From Acanthaster planci (lineage: Eukaryota > Echinodermata > Asteroidea > Valvatida > Acanthasteridae), in contig NW_019091356.1 of assembly GCF_001949145.1 (NCBI RefSeq), positions 1-64,000 of the forward strand: a stretch of DNA of 64,000 bases, read 5' to 3'. Position 1 is the stretch's first letter. The number at the start of each line of letters is the position of its first letter. This document shows, piece after piece, positions 37,930-51,100 of this stretch. The notes under the pieces were generated by a model. That model saw only the letters and a list, made by a program, of their open reading frames with translations, had not been told where the DNA came from and made no database searches. Both the position numbers and the translations under genes were made by a program.

Positions 37930-40900
37930 ATGAATTCAATTTTCGAGTGTTTCGATTCACCGAGCTCCAAATCAGCTTTCACGGAGTTCCAACAGTACCA
38001 TCAGCTTCACCATCATTTTACTGGTGGACCGCCAGCGCCTACCACCCCGATGACATGCAGTTCAACTGCGGTACCACCATCTCCGTATGCTGTTCCACCA
38101 CACCCCAGTATGCAGTGCACCCCAACGCCCAGGTCGTTCTGCGAACCAGTTACAGGCACTCCGGAGACAGCATACAACGCGACCGCCTCGTCCATGCAAC
38201 ACCCCGTCAGACATCTCGGATATTCCTTTCCCTTGAGTCCGATGGGGAGTCACAATCATCATTCAGCTTACAGCCATCACTATCACACGCCGCAAACAAG
38301 AGAAGGTATTGCACTCGTTTCGCCCTTACATCTTACTGATCTTTTTGAGAGTTGTGAACAAGCCTAGATACATTTCCAATGTTTTAAGTTTGTTAAAACG
38401 AGAACCCTAATCTGCAACACTGCAATAATAAGTACTTCGAAAAACATTTATTTGAACTTGTACGGCGAGTCTTCAAAGTTTCAAAGTCCCTAAAACTTTT
38501 GTTACTACCGAATCATTTTCACATGAATGTATGTATATGTTTTAAACACTTAACGGTATTCTTTTCTTCTTATAATTTTTGACTACGGGAGAAAGACAAA
38601 GTAAGATATATTAAACAGTCCACCAGGGATTCTTTTTGTTAGAGAACAATTACTCTTTTCAGAAACAAATAGTATTGTAAGATGTAATTTTCATCGTTCA
38701 GTTTACTTCTCCTGGTCGATATCATTTGAAAATACTGCACAACACCTAATAAAATCATTGCAGTAGTCAGCGTGGTGCCCACCCTAACCTTGGCACTAAA
38801 CTGGATATCCGTCCACACTTTTCAAAACATAGTGCTCAAAACTTGCGTGCAAAGCAGAGGGTAGTATCATAATTCCATTAACTTATTACGATTTTTCTAG
38901 AATACCCCATTCAATCGAAAGAGGCCATTTTGGATACAGATGACGATGATCAGGCCCTGCCTAAAGTCAACGGCAAGGGTAAGAAGCTAAGGAAACCACG
39001 AACCATCTACTCCAGCCTGCAACTACAAAAGCTCAATCAGAGATTTACCAAGACACAGTATCTGGCGTTACCTGAGAGAGCGGACTTAGCTGCTTCCCTT
39101 GGTCTCACTCAAACTCAGGTTAGTCTTTACATTTGGCAGTGCATTCTCAATGGTTGATAGAGACTTCGAAGAATGCCATTGTATCGTGAAACAAAGACAC
39201 TTTTTTGTTGATCTCAATGGCACCCTTAATTTCCACACAATTTTAAAGTTTTTTGTCACTGTTTCTTTTGTTGTCAACAAGTTTTAATAAACAGGTTTTT
39301 CAAATACGTTTGAGGCATAAATCACGAGTATGTTCGTTCAGTTAAGTTTATTGTATGTTCAAGTGTTACTGCCATCTTGGAAGCTCAAGTCGTAAATGCT
39401 GAATGTTGTAGAACAGTTAATCAGTTTATTAGTTTGTTTGATTACGCTATTTCATACGTGTCTAAACGTAGAGGACTCTTGACTTCAAATATCTCTGTTA
39501 CCATGAAATTATGGTGAGTCCCCAGTGCAGCTTTGAGAACAAGACCTGTAAAGTATTCCATTACCCGGCGACATGAAAAGATTGAAGAATGGAGTGGGAC
39601 AATTGTATACCGATACTTATGGTCATGAATTAAGGCACTTTGGAGAAAATTGAAAAAAATACGAATGAAGGGTGATACATGACGTGTCTTCCTAACGGTT
39701 TCCTCCGATACCACTTATGTACAGCTCGGTTACAACACAGCTACTTGACAATCGCTTGAGTTTCAATGTTGGACAAATGCTGTTAGTTTTGCACTGCAAA
39801 AATATTATTACCAAGTCCCCGACCAAGTTCTATCCATAAGGTTCATGTCACAAACATAAACAAATAACTCTCAGACCATGTTCAGACCATCTGACCACAA
39901 CCTGAACAAAAACCCAAACCCCGTTTAAAACCTGGAGTGGAGGACAAAGAGGGTGCTTAACAGAACGTAAACACAAGCAACTCCGCCCCTGGTGGGTGAA
40001 CAATTACTGTGCCACACAAGCTGTGACACTGTGCAGGAGATAGCAAGCCTACTTTTACATCAAGCAGTGTTTGTGTTTGGTAGTCAAGACTCTCAAGGGA
40101 TAACGTTAATGAGGACGAACTCGACCAGTAAGGCTCCTTAATTAGCAAAAAGGGCACAAGTTTGGGTTTACCCATTACAAACACGCTGGCAAAGAGAAGA
40201 CTGGTTAAGGATGTGCTTGGCTCAACATAAGCCAGACACATGCATAATTTATTACGATTTACTTTACTCGCATTGGTTTTACTAGAACAATGCTACAGCA
40301 TAAGTGTGAGTCCGTTTTCCATTAAAGGTTTATAGACTTTATAGAAATATGGAGAAGTTTTTCGATGTGAAATAAAAACAGGTATGTGTGTTAAAGCCAG
40401 TTTGTGTCGCAAAACACTCAACGCGGCATTTTATACCGCAACCACCCAACAAAAACTACAAGCATTACTAAAAGAAGAGCTAAAGGGTTTCCAACAGTCC
40501 TATAAAAGCATCTGGGATAACTCTTTTTTTGGATGCATAATTATACACTTGGATAACCCATTGCAAAAATCGAACTCGGAACACAGAGGTGGAGGACGAG
40601 GAAACAAGCACTACGCAAACTTGACTCCCCTTAACCAAATTAAAGAATTATAAACCAAGATGTAAATATCATTTAATTAGTTTCGCTTTCATTGAATTCC
40701 AGGTAAAAATTTGGTTTCAAAACCGACGCTCTAAGTACAAAAAGTTACTGAAGCAGCAAGGCGCAACGCCCACAAGCAGTACAGGTAGTTTGGATTCGGA
40801 ACAAGACCAATCACAGACTCCTACCCTCCCAGATACATTGAGTCCTCAAGATACCGGAACACATTCTCTTGAATCTTCCAGCCAGCCTGTCAGGGCGTCA

Positions 40901-41152
40901 TCTTGCTACAACCGACCACAAAACATCACTTCTCAATTACCAAACGGTGAGGGCAATTCCACCCATTCCAATCCAACTCCATCCTGGGATTACAGTGGGG
41001 AAGTCCTAGGTCAGGCTCTACGATCGAATCATGGTGAGAGTTTCCCTTATCAACAGCAGCAACTGGCACAACATTACCATTATTCCTGGTTTGGACAGGA
41101 TATAACTGCTGGCTTACCCCCACAGCATATAATGGCGCCAGTGCCTCAATGA
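37930..41152 (+). CDS. Dlx: Distal-less/Dlx homeobox transcription factor (3 exons, complete)
   Basis: Exons 37930-38305, 38901-39118 and 40703-41152 join in phase (376+218+450 nt) to 347 residues. The N-terminal part has the Dlx-type motif [11 protein letters not shown], a proline/threonine-rich stretch, and [20 protein letters not shown]. The homeodomain starts [20 protein letters not shown] and includes [18 protein letters not shown]; helix 3 is [14 protein letters not shown] with Q50 and N51. The second intron splits the homeodomain between residues Q44 and V45; vertebrate Dlx genes likewise have three exons with the homeobox split by an intron. The C-terminus is serine-, proline- and glutamine-rich, ending QHIMAPVPQ. 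Nuclear DNA-binding protein; Dlx factors pattern limbs or appendages, nervous system and ectoderm in other animals. Engrailed lies downstream in opposite orientation. Confidence 0.97.
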
Positions 41153-41289
41153 ACAGAACGAGACTGCACAACGATAATGTTTTATTTTGAAGTAAGACAA
41201 CTATTACATGGTTACTCGGACTTCGCTTTAACGTTTAAAGTTGTGATAATGCATATTAATGACTGTCATTTTGGTGTATGCTCCTTCAC

Positions 41290-41295
41290 AATAAA
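41290..41295 (+). terminator. Polyadenylation signal candidate for Dlx
   Basis: AATAAA 138 nt after the Dlx stop codon, a usual distance for a short 3' UTR. Confidence 0.5.
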
Positions 41296-41540
41296 ACGTG
41301 GACTGCAAAAAAAGGATATCTTGGTAACAGGGAAAGAAAGTTGGCGTAGCCAGTCCATCTTGTCCAGAAAGTAGCAGACGAAACTAATCTTGAAAAGCAT
41401 ATTGGTATAAAGATGGTTGTTGGACTAAACTCCGTATGAAATTACTTTCTGGCAAGCTGTCATTTTGAAGAAAGCAATGAAAGAACGCCATTTCCAACAA
41501 TGCATATACATGTATAGACGCATTTTAGGAAAATTACCAT

Positions 41541-41860
41541 GGGTGCGTTCGATTAGCTTATACGTGTAAATCAAACTTACACGAGAGCGTTCGTTTAGCC
41601 ATCACGTGATCCTCGTGCCTGCCCTGGTGGCAGCCACTACTACCCCGGCGCTGGCGAGCGGGTCTCTGGAGGCTACCCGAGTGTAATGACGTCACGGACG
41701 GACTGTTCGTGCATGGACGTACACTATGGAACGTGGCGGGGACTTGACCTTTTTTCCAAGAGTGCCCTGGTGAGTACACTGTAGCGTTCGATTACCCTCA
41801 TTTCGAGGCTTCCCTTGCGTGTAACACTAGTGTATTCAGGGAAACTAATCGAACGCACCC
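41541..41860. mobile_element. MITE with perfect 16 bp inverted repeats, between Dlx and engrailed
   Basis: GGGTGCGTTCGATTAG at 41541-41556 is exactly inverted as CTAATCGAACGCACCC at 41845-41860. CAT directly flanks both sides, consistent with a 3 bp target duplication (or 2 bp AT). GCGTTCGTTTAG and GCGTTCGATTAC recur internally. There is no coding capacity over 320 bp. It is a non-autonomous DNA transposon; the perfect ends suggest fairly recent insertion. The superfamily is uncertain. Confidence 0.85.
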
Positions 41861-44800
41861 CATGAGAAGCGCGCAATCGCTGACGCGAGACACGCGCGCG
41901 CTTACTACGTGTATAATTTAATTAAAGCTACTGCCGATGGAATAAAAAGAAAAAACTAAGTTCGACTACAACCCCCATTTTGCAAGAAAAATAAACCGAT
42001 ACGACCATTTAACAACAGTACTGGAAGAAAAGAGAGGCTGCATTTGTAATGGCCAGGTATATGTATAATGTACAATGGTGGAACTCGAATTGCAGGCATC
42101 CTTCCGGCTCTAACGTCCACTTTTATGTTCTTCGATGTGTATGCTTAACGAGGTGTTAATACGAACTTAAATCAACCAATATTTTACTGAGTAAAATAAT
42201 GTGTAATGGAACAAAATTTCAATACAATATTGTACGTCTTGGAGCTTGATTGGGTTATTTGTTTTAAATTTCTCCTTTTTCAGTTTTATGTCGGCCATCA
42301 AGAATAGAAAAACACTGTGTAGACCTAAACTATTGATTAATAGAAAAACAGTATTTGAGAGATTTTTAATTTAGGGGTGGGTGAAGTTGGTAACTTTTTA
42401 AGATGTAAACATGGACCTCCCTTGTTTCATGTATAGATAAGATTGTGTAAACCGTATCGTTCTTACAAAATAATGGTGGCATTGTACATAAAGCATGATT
42501 ATGGTAGTGTTATTTACTATGTCGATTATTATGTCCAAACATTTATATTTGAAACTTAATTACATGCGGACCTAAATACATGTAGATGTACATGTTTAAC
42601 GAAGGTTGTACAGAGCTATACTTCTGTTGCATTTTGAGTCTTGTTAGAGGATGAATGTCAGTTGAGCAGATTAAAATGTATACGGCAAATTGGATATAAC
42701 GATACTAAAGCATCTTGGTCCAGAATGGAATGTCTGGATCAATTGAAAGTAATCGATCACAAACTCAAATTTCAAGACCTACCTCTTGAAAGGTGTAAAT
42801 GTAGCAATATCGGATTGAATTTAGGGGAATAATGTGATCCAAAGACTTGCTTAGTTCATCATGTTCAAACCAAACTAGATCAATGACTTACATGTCTTGT
42901 TTTGCATTGGTGTCGCCAGGCTAACCTAGATCGATGGGATAACAAGTGAAGTGAAAGGAAGCCCTCTAAATTAAAGGATTACAGATAACAGTATTGTACA
43001 CTTGATTTGCGGCAATTTAAAATACAATACATGTACATTTTAAAATACTTGCCTGAAGTTGAAAATACTTGTTCCTTATAATGTATATTAACCTGCGAAG
43101 AATAAGCTAAGTTTTTAAATAGTACCTATCAACCGTCTTTTCCCTTCTATCGCACAATGAAGAGGATTGACATCATCCAGCTCCGTAAAGTGAGCTTGTG
43201 CGTGATGATGCGCTAAAACTTGAGTGATTATCGCGGTGCAAATAAGAGTTCTTGGATCTTGGCAGGGAAGACTTCATTAAGCCACGGCCAATTAGTCCCA
43301 TTGACAGGCTGCCACCATGCACCCAACGTGGCAAGGCCATCGAGACACTCTTACACAAAAGCCCGCGGTGAGCCACTTTCCCATCGGCCACGTTTGGAGT
43401 GGTTGGCCGGTGCTTTGCCGGTATGACGAGTGGATGGTGCTGTGAGGGAAAAGCCTGACAAAATTAAAGGACTGGTATTTTCCTCTCTTTTTTCTCAGCT
43501 GGATTCCAGATATATTGCGGTATTTTTCAAGTTAGATATTGAATTTTCTATATCTTTTTTTTTTTTTGCTTAGTGTTGTTTTCCAATGTCAAATATCTTC
43601 AGCACACAAGGACATGGAAGTCTATTGATTTTTAAATTGTTTAGTGATACTCTGCTGATTTTTTGTTAACTACTTGACACACGTATAAACACAACCTGCT
43701 CAGAGCCATTATTTATGATGCAAAAAAGGTCATTACTACTAATTCAATCGCTACAACAATGCAAACACACCGAAACAGTTTCAACAAGCAATTCCTAATA
43801 GAACATGTAAATCACATAATTTAGATAATTATCTCGATCACCAAAAAAAATCGTTGTGGTAGTTAAGCTCATCCTGTTTTTATTTTTGGAATGTCGGGAA
43901 AAGACAAAATTTTGATACTCGTATTGATGCATTTTATCATTTTGTTTTTCGAAGTTCGGACAATTGGCTGAAGGACTCATCCTTAAAATGTGTGTGTAAA
44001 CTTTTTAGGGAAAATCATTTCACATGGATTAATGAGGCTTTCATTTATTTGAATGTTTATTTCTCTCCTGGAATGAAGAATTTACCTTTTTGAGAGATTT
44101 AATATATTAGAGCCTTACAAATGTACAAGTATCTGAAATATTCTTTCAGTCTTGCCTACTTCCACTGTCTTGACATTCGGTTTTGCTATTACACACAGTT
44201 CCCCTTACTGGTTTTCGAATTCCCAAGCAGCCCACCATCATCACCTCTCGACCCTGACTTGATATCCAAAGAGGATGTCTTTGCTTACTGTAGCGAACGT
44301 CTGCCCTCTTAATCTTTGTATTTGATATCTCACATGGAATCGCATTTCACTGACGTTCACCCCCATTGGTTTGTCCGTGTAGCCCACCTGTGAAAGACCC
44401 AGGCAGTGCCCGCTTTACGGACCGTGAGACTGACTCCATCGTGTAGTCCTTCTCAAAAGAATCTTTTCGTGATGGACAAAAGGGCGATTTTTGACCCACG
44501 TCGCATTTCCTTTGTTGCCATCTAAATCCGCTGTCTGAAGCACACGCCGTGATTAAGTGCATTATATACGCAGCTCATTGGATAATCTTAAAGGAGGGGA
44601 AGTGGCATACGGCATCCTGAACATTTTTCTTTCAAAAGAAGCGGGCATACTCCAATGCTCATTGAAGGCTCCTAACAATTACCCTATGTATAAAAACTAA
44701 AAATGAGCTTCTCCTTGTTCCAGCTGCCAGTTGTCTTTTATCAAGGATGGCAGATGTTGCTAAAGGAAAACAAGATGTTGACGCAGCACTGGTTGACAAA

Positions 44801-47800
44801 GACTCCATCAATCTAGTTAGTGATATTTAACCAATGGAAAGAGATTGGTGATGAGTGCCTCATTTGTGAGATTCGAAGGAGACATGACAAAACTGTTTAT
44901 TCATGATGCAAATTATAGTTCTGATTATACTCCTCATATATAGTCATCACAAAATTGATTTTCAATCAATAAATTATCGTACATTAGGGAATTCATGGAA
45001 TATGAAATTAATATTAGGCCGCACAGTCGGGGGCTGCAGATTCCCAAAGTAATTCATAAAAACACGTAGTGTACAAAAACAGTAAATTTCACTAAAAGTA
45101 TAATTTCGCTAAAAATGCCAACACCTGAGAATATAACATAATAATACGGTATTTTCCTATTATTATATGTTATGGTAAGTTACGTTTAGTTTAATACTTG
45201 TAGCTTTAAAATGAATCTACCATCTGATCAACCAAAGCTACCGACGACCTTTTTTTTCATCACAGCCCTCAGCATGGTGGCCGTTTCAGAAGTCAAACCA
45301 AAACCACCTACAAGGAATTCCAATTTACCCTACCAAGGGGCCGCCACAATGCCCGCATTTTCACAATCTCACGTAGCGCCTGGGATGTTCGTTTCATTCC
45401 GGGCCTATTTCGTTCGACCTCGTTGAAGAAAAAAATCTTAAGGGATTCAGTCGGTATAAGTTGCCTCAGAAATCCTTGAAGTCACACCTAATTGTGTGTC
45501 AACGCAGTAGGTGAATGCAGTTTTCCTTTCAGATCTTTCTTGCGCTAAGTCATTTACATTTTCCATACTGTATACTATGGTTTACTCACGATGATGGAAA
45601 ATGATTTTCCTGGTTTACTACGCGGAGGGGGGTTCAAATCAAGAGAGAAAGAAACGTATATGACGTAACAACAAGCGTTCGATCACGTGCGGGCTGGATC
45701 ATGCGTACATTTAGGATTTGAGTGAGAGAAAAAAAAAGAATAGCTGAAAAAAGGTAATCGTTGCGTGATATTTGCCTGAAGAGGGCTGTTCCAGTGGAAA
45801 TGTGACATTCAAAGCATTGAAAGTTCATTCAAAGCACAAAGCATGACAAAGTGACTTTTCGTTTCACACTTATTTTGTACATGTTTTATTGACATCCATT
45901 TTAGCAATTAGACAATTTGTATAAACCTTGCAATCCTTTTTCATTTAATAATTCTGAAGCAATGTTTGACTGTTTTATAAACACTAAACATTCTATATTC
46001 GATGGACAAGCATCCATTACAACACAAAATCCAATGAAAACAACGTTGTGAGCAATCCAACGTATATATTTCCGGTTGCAATAAGGAATGATTGTAGTTA
46101 CACAATATCTGTTTATGAAACAGATTTTATATGTATGTTTATTTCCCTCACGAAAGATAAACATGGACATGATATTAGCGAACAATCACAGGTTAATGGC
46201 TACCAGGAATTGACTGACGTTAGCACTTGGCAATTCCACCATGTCCGCCTGACTGTTAGTGAATATCGGGCCTGTATTTTGTAGGTTAGGGTTAAGACTG
46301 TGGGTTACAACTACATGCATCTACATTATACTTGACTGAACCATGACTAAACAATAACGCAAAGCACCGTGACTACGCCCTCAACGGCACATACGCAACA
46401 CAGGTTATAAACACAGACCAGACCTCGCCCGAAAGCGGTCAAACACTTCCCAATCAGTGTCGTGTCACTCGAAGTACTGAATAATTACATATGTGCAGAA
46501 ATCTTGGCTGTTATAAGTTGACGCACTGATAGTCTCAAGAACTTACAATACCCTATTAAAGGTAGTGTACGCAATAAGCTTCTAGAGCAACAGCTTCGTC
46601 TACAGACTGTCAGCGTGTCCCCTGATATTTCCAACGAGTGAAGACCAAGACCTAGCTCTTGGAAACAGATTCGGGTGCAGCAAAAGTCATTGAGCAGGGT
46701 ATCTTGGTCGAGCTCCAAAAATCGAGTCGAGTTTTGAAAAATCCAAGGAATTGTGTCCTTTCAAAATAATAGCGTCAACGTTTCAAGATAACACGTTCGT
46801 TAACATAATACGTTCCGTTTACGCGAATGACGGGAGTTTACGTTTTGAGTTAAGGAAACAAGAAATCTTTGCTCTTAAAATACAAAGACTTGAAGAGGTC
46901 ATTTTTCATTTTAATTTAGACATTTACATATACATGTACTTTTTGGTCCGTTATTTTCCCATACAAGTCATATACGTCCAAAATAATAACCTAATAATTA
47001 ATTTTCAATGAATGTATGTTAACAATATGCGCGGATCAAAACTTTGACAACAGCTTCTCGAAATATCTATCTGTTGAATTAATATTTCTGTACATATTGG
47101 AAGTGTTAAAGGAACTTTTGAATAAGTAAGCAAAAGAAATCGATGGTTCCTCAACTACTGGTGAAGATGACTGTAGAGAGTCTACTGTCTTCAATAACAC
47201 CTCTATGAGAGACGACGCATGTTTAATTATGATTGTGCAAAAGGAAGGCAAACTTAATCAGCGACTATAATTCAAGGTATTTACTAATGATACTTATAAG
47301 GTCTGCTCTTACGAGCATGACGACACGTCTACGTCAGTGATAATCCATGCAATATGATATAATTTACCTTTTATGTACAATTTATCACAAAAAGATTGTT
47401 GGCACAATCTCCATGCCATCCACGCATTTAGTGGTTGCCGGAACGACAAAGCACCATCAACCGTATACGCTTACTTCAATAAAAGCGAAGACAACTTCTG
47501 CTCTCTGAGCCAGGGCGCAACATGTACATAATGTGCCATAATCTTTCTGCACAAAATGGAAGCTGTAGCGCCCTCTTTTGAGCCGTTGACTGAGCATCAT
47601 CATAATAATACAAACGTTGGGGGCAGCCTTCCAATATACCTCTCCAGGATTAGCACCGACATGCCATATATCACACCTTGTACCGGTATGTAATTACATG
47701 CAGTAGAAACAAATCTAGGCTTAAGGATATCTCGAAAACGAAAGATTGATTACTGGAGCTCGTTTGTCAGTAAGGACATCATGCCATGTAACAGGCTTTA

Positions 47801-48146
47801 CTCAATTTCCGAGACCGACGATCAAGATCACAACACAGGTCCAAGTAATCCGTTTATCTGGGACGTTATCTTGAAGGAATCTACTCCGGACGGTTGTGAG
47901 TTGTGATCCGTGTAATGCCTGATGACATTCAGAAATATGAGCGAAATGTGAGTGGAATGATGTGACAAGAAAACTTTGCTTTCAAGCCTAAACATTTTCC
48001 TACACCACGATCCTATGTAAATATAATGCAAGTTGTGTTTCAAAGTTTTGCTGTCGGAAAAAGGATAATGTCCTTAAGTTCAGATTGGCTTTTAAGCCAA
48101 TATCATTTTCCATTTTAAGACTGGTCTTGATATATTGTGGCTCAAA

Positions 48147-51100
48147 TTACGACGTTGATAAACTGGTGGCCTTCTCCATTGTAGACTTGGACTTGTCTTC
48201 ACTTTCGACCGCTACAACAGCAACAGTGGAGTGGTTGTACAACCCCTGTTTCATCAGTTGCAGAGCTAACGAATTACGCATCCCGTTAGCTTTCTTGATC
48301 TTAGCTCGCTTATTCTGAAACCAGATCTTGATTTGCGACTCATTCAGACGGAGCTCTGCCGCCAATCCGCGACGGCGCTCTTCTGTCAGATAGTTACTCT
48401 GCTGAAACTCGTGCTTGAGCCGCTGAAGCTGTTGTGCACTGAAAGCCGTGCGGGGGCGCTTCTCGTCCCGCCTCGAGGCGGCTCCATCAGCGATTGATGT
48501 ACGAGCTTTGATCTTCCGAGTTCGTGGTCCTGCAAAGAAGGTTACAAGAAAGCATGAAGCGTCCGTGGAGGAAAATGCAGAAAAGCTACTCGGATGGATT
48601 TCAGCGAGCCCGGGTTTTAACTTCGAACTTGTAAATCCTGTTGAATTTGAATTTAAAATATACAGTTTCATTTCATGAGAGGAAAACATGTTGTAATACA
48701 CGTCGTGATTTTCAACAGGTTCTCTTCCTTACACACTGTCCAAAAAGGACGTAACATTTTACGCCATCCTGTTTTTGAAAAACATGCACATAGCGAGGAC
48801 GTCCTAAACGTTACGTTGGATTGCGCATAAGAATTCAAAATGAAAAGCTCCTTCGGACTTGGCATGACAAAAACACTGTGACGGGGCAAAAAGAAAACAC
48901 ACGGTGCGTTTCTTTAGTTTTTTGCTTTATTTACTGGTTCACGCCACGGACTAAACAAGGAGTTTTTTTTTACAAGAGGGCTGTGTTATTTAATGGCCTT
49001 GGTAGAAATATTGAACTTAATTTCACAAAATGTTTAAAAGCCGTGTCCATGAACTTAATGATAAACCTTGTACAACTTCTGTATGTCCATTGGAGAAAAA
49101 AGCGAGATACTCTAATTCGATTCACGGGACAATCATTCATAAGGCAAAAAAGTGAAGCCGAAGTTATAGATGAAAGATACCAGACACCGGGGTTACATTA
49201 ATTACTCGATATGTTAGTTATAAAATGTCGACGAAATAATAATGGATAGGATAACACCCCCCCACACACACACACAGACACACCCACCCACACTGGTACA
49301 GATCGACAGTCTCCACAGTATCGTTGTTAGAAATACAAAATCAGGTCTATATGTCCTAACTGATATAGTTGTGTCTTATGTTTTGTCTTTCAACAAGCAG
49401 CTGTTTTCCTTATCTAAATAAAGATGTCTAGAAAGCATACGCTTTTGTGTTTGGAAAGTAAATAGCATCGCCACAAAGTTCCACAAGAAGACGATACTTG
49501 CACACCCGCATTCCCAATGAAAATTCCTGGTGTTTTTCCTTCACATCTACGGATCCACTAGGCATCCATCGGCAGGTGAACAGGCGGAATAGACGCCTGT
49601 GGTACATGTACAATCGAGACTCTACTCGACAGACCCGTCCTAAAGCGGACCCGTTAAAGTGGTCCCATGGGGTCTCCAGTTTGCCACTGCCCTTGGATCC
49701 AACGCTGTTGGTCCTGCTGGGAGTTCAAGATCGGACATCGACTGCAGAATTTCTTCTTTCCCATTCTCTGAGTTTGAACTGTGCCTGCATAACCTTGGTT
49801 CGCGTTATTATTATGGGTAGTGTCGCAATACTAAACCTTTAAGTATTTTAGCTGTCTGGTGTTGGCCCGTGACGGCAAACAAAACTCTTCTGTGGGTGAT
49901 GATTATTATTAAACATTCAACACTGTCAAACAACAAGCACATTGTCGTAATTCTCTTCCCTGCTTCTGCATGGTGTCGAGTCATTTGAACAGATATCTAC
50001 AAAAATGTTGACCTCTGCGCGACTTATCAACATCAACTGGAAGGGGTTTTAGAAACATCTCCCAACAGAGAACATAGGAAAGAGGTTTATCATCGCTTGT
50101 TTCTTACCTTGAATATTATACAGTTCTAGTTCCTAGAAGGTATTGTGTCTAACTCGCAGAACTTATGTCGGACAAATAATGACAATGTATCACACAAATG
50201 ACAGCCCTTAGCATTCAGCTTGCCTCTATTCCTAAGCATTTACACCCCAAAAAGATCAGCACAAATATGTCAAACCATGAGCATCGTTTGAACATGATTG
50301 ACCAAAAATAATCAGTTGGGACAAGGAAAACGACAAAAAAGCCGGAATCAACCATTGACGCATAATTACGCACGCAAAGAAGTTGGAAAAATGACTGGGG
50401 GTTGTTCCTCTCCCCTGCCTGTTATTCATGCTTGCATTTCTTTGTGTGAAAACATTCTCAGGAACCGGTGTTGGCCAAATCAATCATGGACTCATGGTGA
50501 CAGTAATACCCCTGTCTTTGCGCGGACAGAATAACCCCATTAGGGCTTGTGAGTGAATCGCCAAGCAGTAAAAATCCAGCCTTTTAAAATTTAAGTTTTA
50601 AAGTTTGTAAGATCAAGAGAGAAAAAAGTGGTGCCGCAAGAAATAAGTGCTATGATGTTATATGTCACTATGCATCCTCTTGCAATAATAAGCCTGGGCA
50701 TGCAGCTGTGTCATTGTCATCGAAGCATGAACTGTGATGAGAGACCCGGGAGATTCCCTTACCTTCTTCCCCATATCCCAGCGGCATGTCAGACCCAGGA
50801 TAATAACAGCATTCTGATTACTCGGGGAGGTTTTTCATATCCCAGGCAATTTCCACCGGCAGGACTTCAAAAACACGAGGGACAGAATCATCCTGCGGCG
50901 GTTCTTGTCAGTGTAGCGACCGTGTTTCGTGTGGACCACCCTAAAAATATCATCGAGGAGTTGCACTTGAGGATGGAAGTCAAGGAATTGAACTGGTAAA
51001 GCCGGTTGATTGTCGCTTGAAGCCTGCGATAGGCTGCAGCACCACAAGGCAATAATGTGATTACAACGTTGCTCAGCGCGTAGTCAGTACACGTACCGGT

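Larger units (their letters stand above)
41153..48146. other. Shared 3' intergenic region of Dlx and engrailed
   Basis: About 7 kb between the convergent Dlx and engrailed stop codons. It contains one MITE (41541-41860). A relatively GC-rich block at about 43140-43440 contains CCAATTAG and TTGACAGG, which look like homeodomain and TALE-type sites. No further gene was recognised. A frame at 44188-44312 after a fair acceptor ends SKEDVFAYCSERLPS, but it belongs to no family I know. Confidence 0.55.

Noticed and set aside
40384-40653. 89-codon frame in Dlx intron 2
   Set aside because: Lies between the two halves of the homeodomain, has no family resemblance, and inclusion would break the homeodomain.
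44188-44312. Frame after a fair acceptor ending SKEDVFAYCSERLPS and a stop
   Set aside because: Could be a terminal exon, but there is no partner exon with matching phase and no known family.
50628-50999. 123-codon frame in the engrailed intron
   Set aside because: No family resemblance, a non-ATG start in part, and no splice context. More likely chance or a non-coding block.
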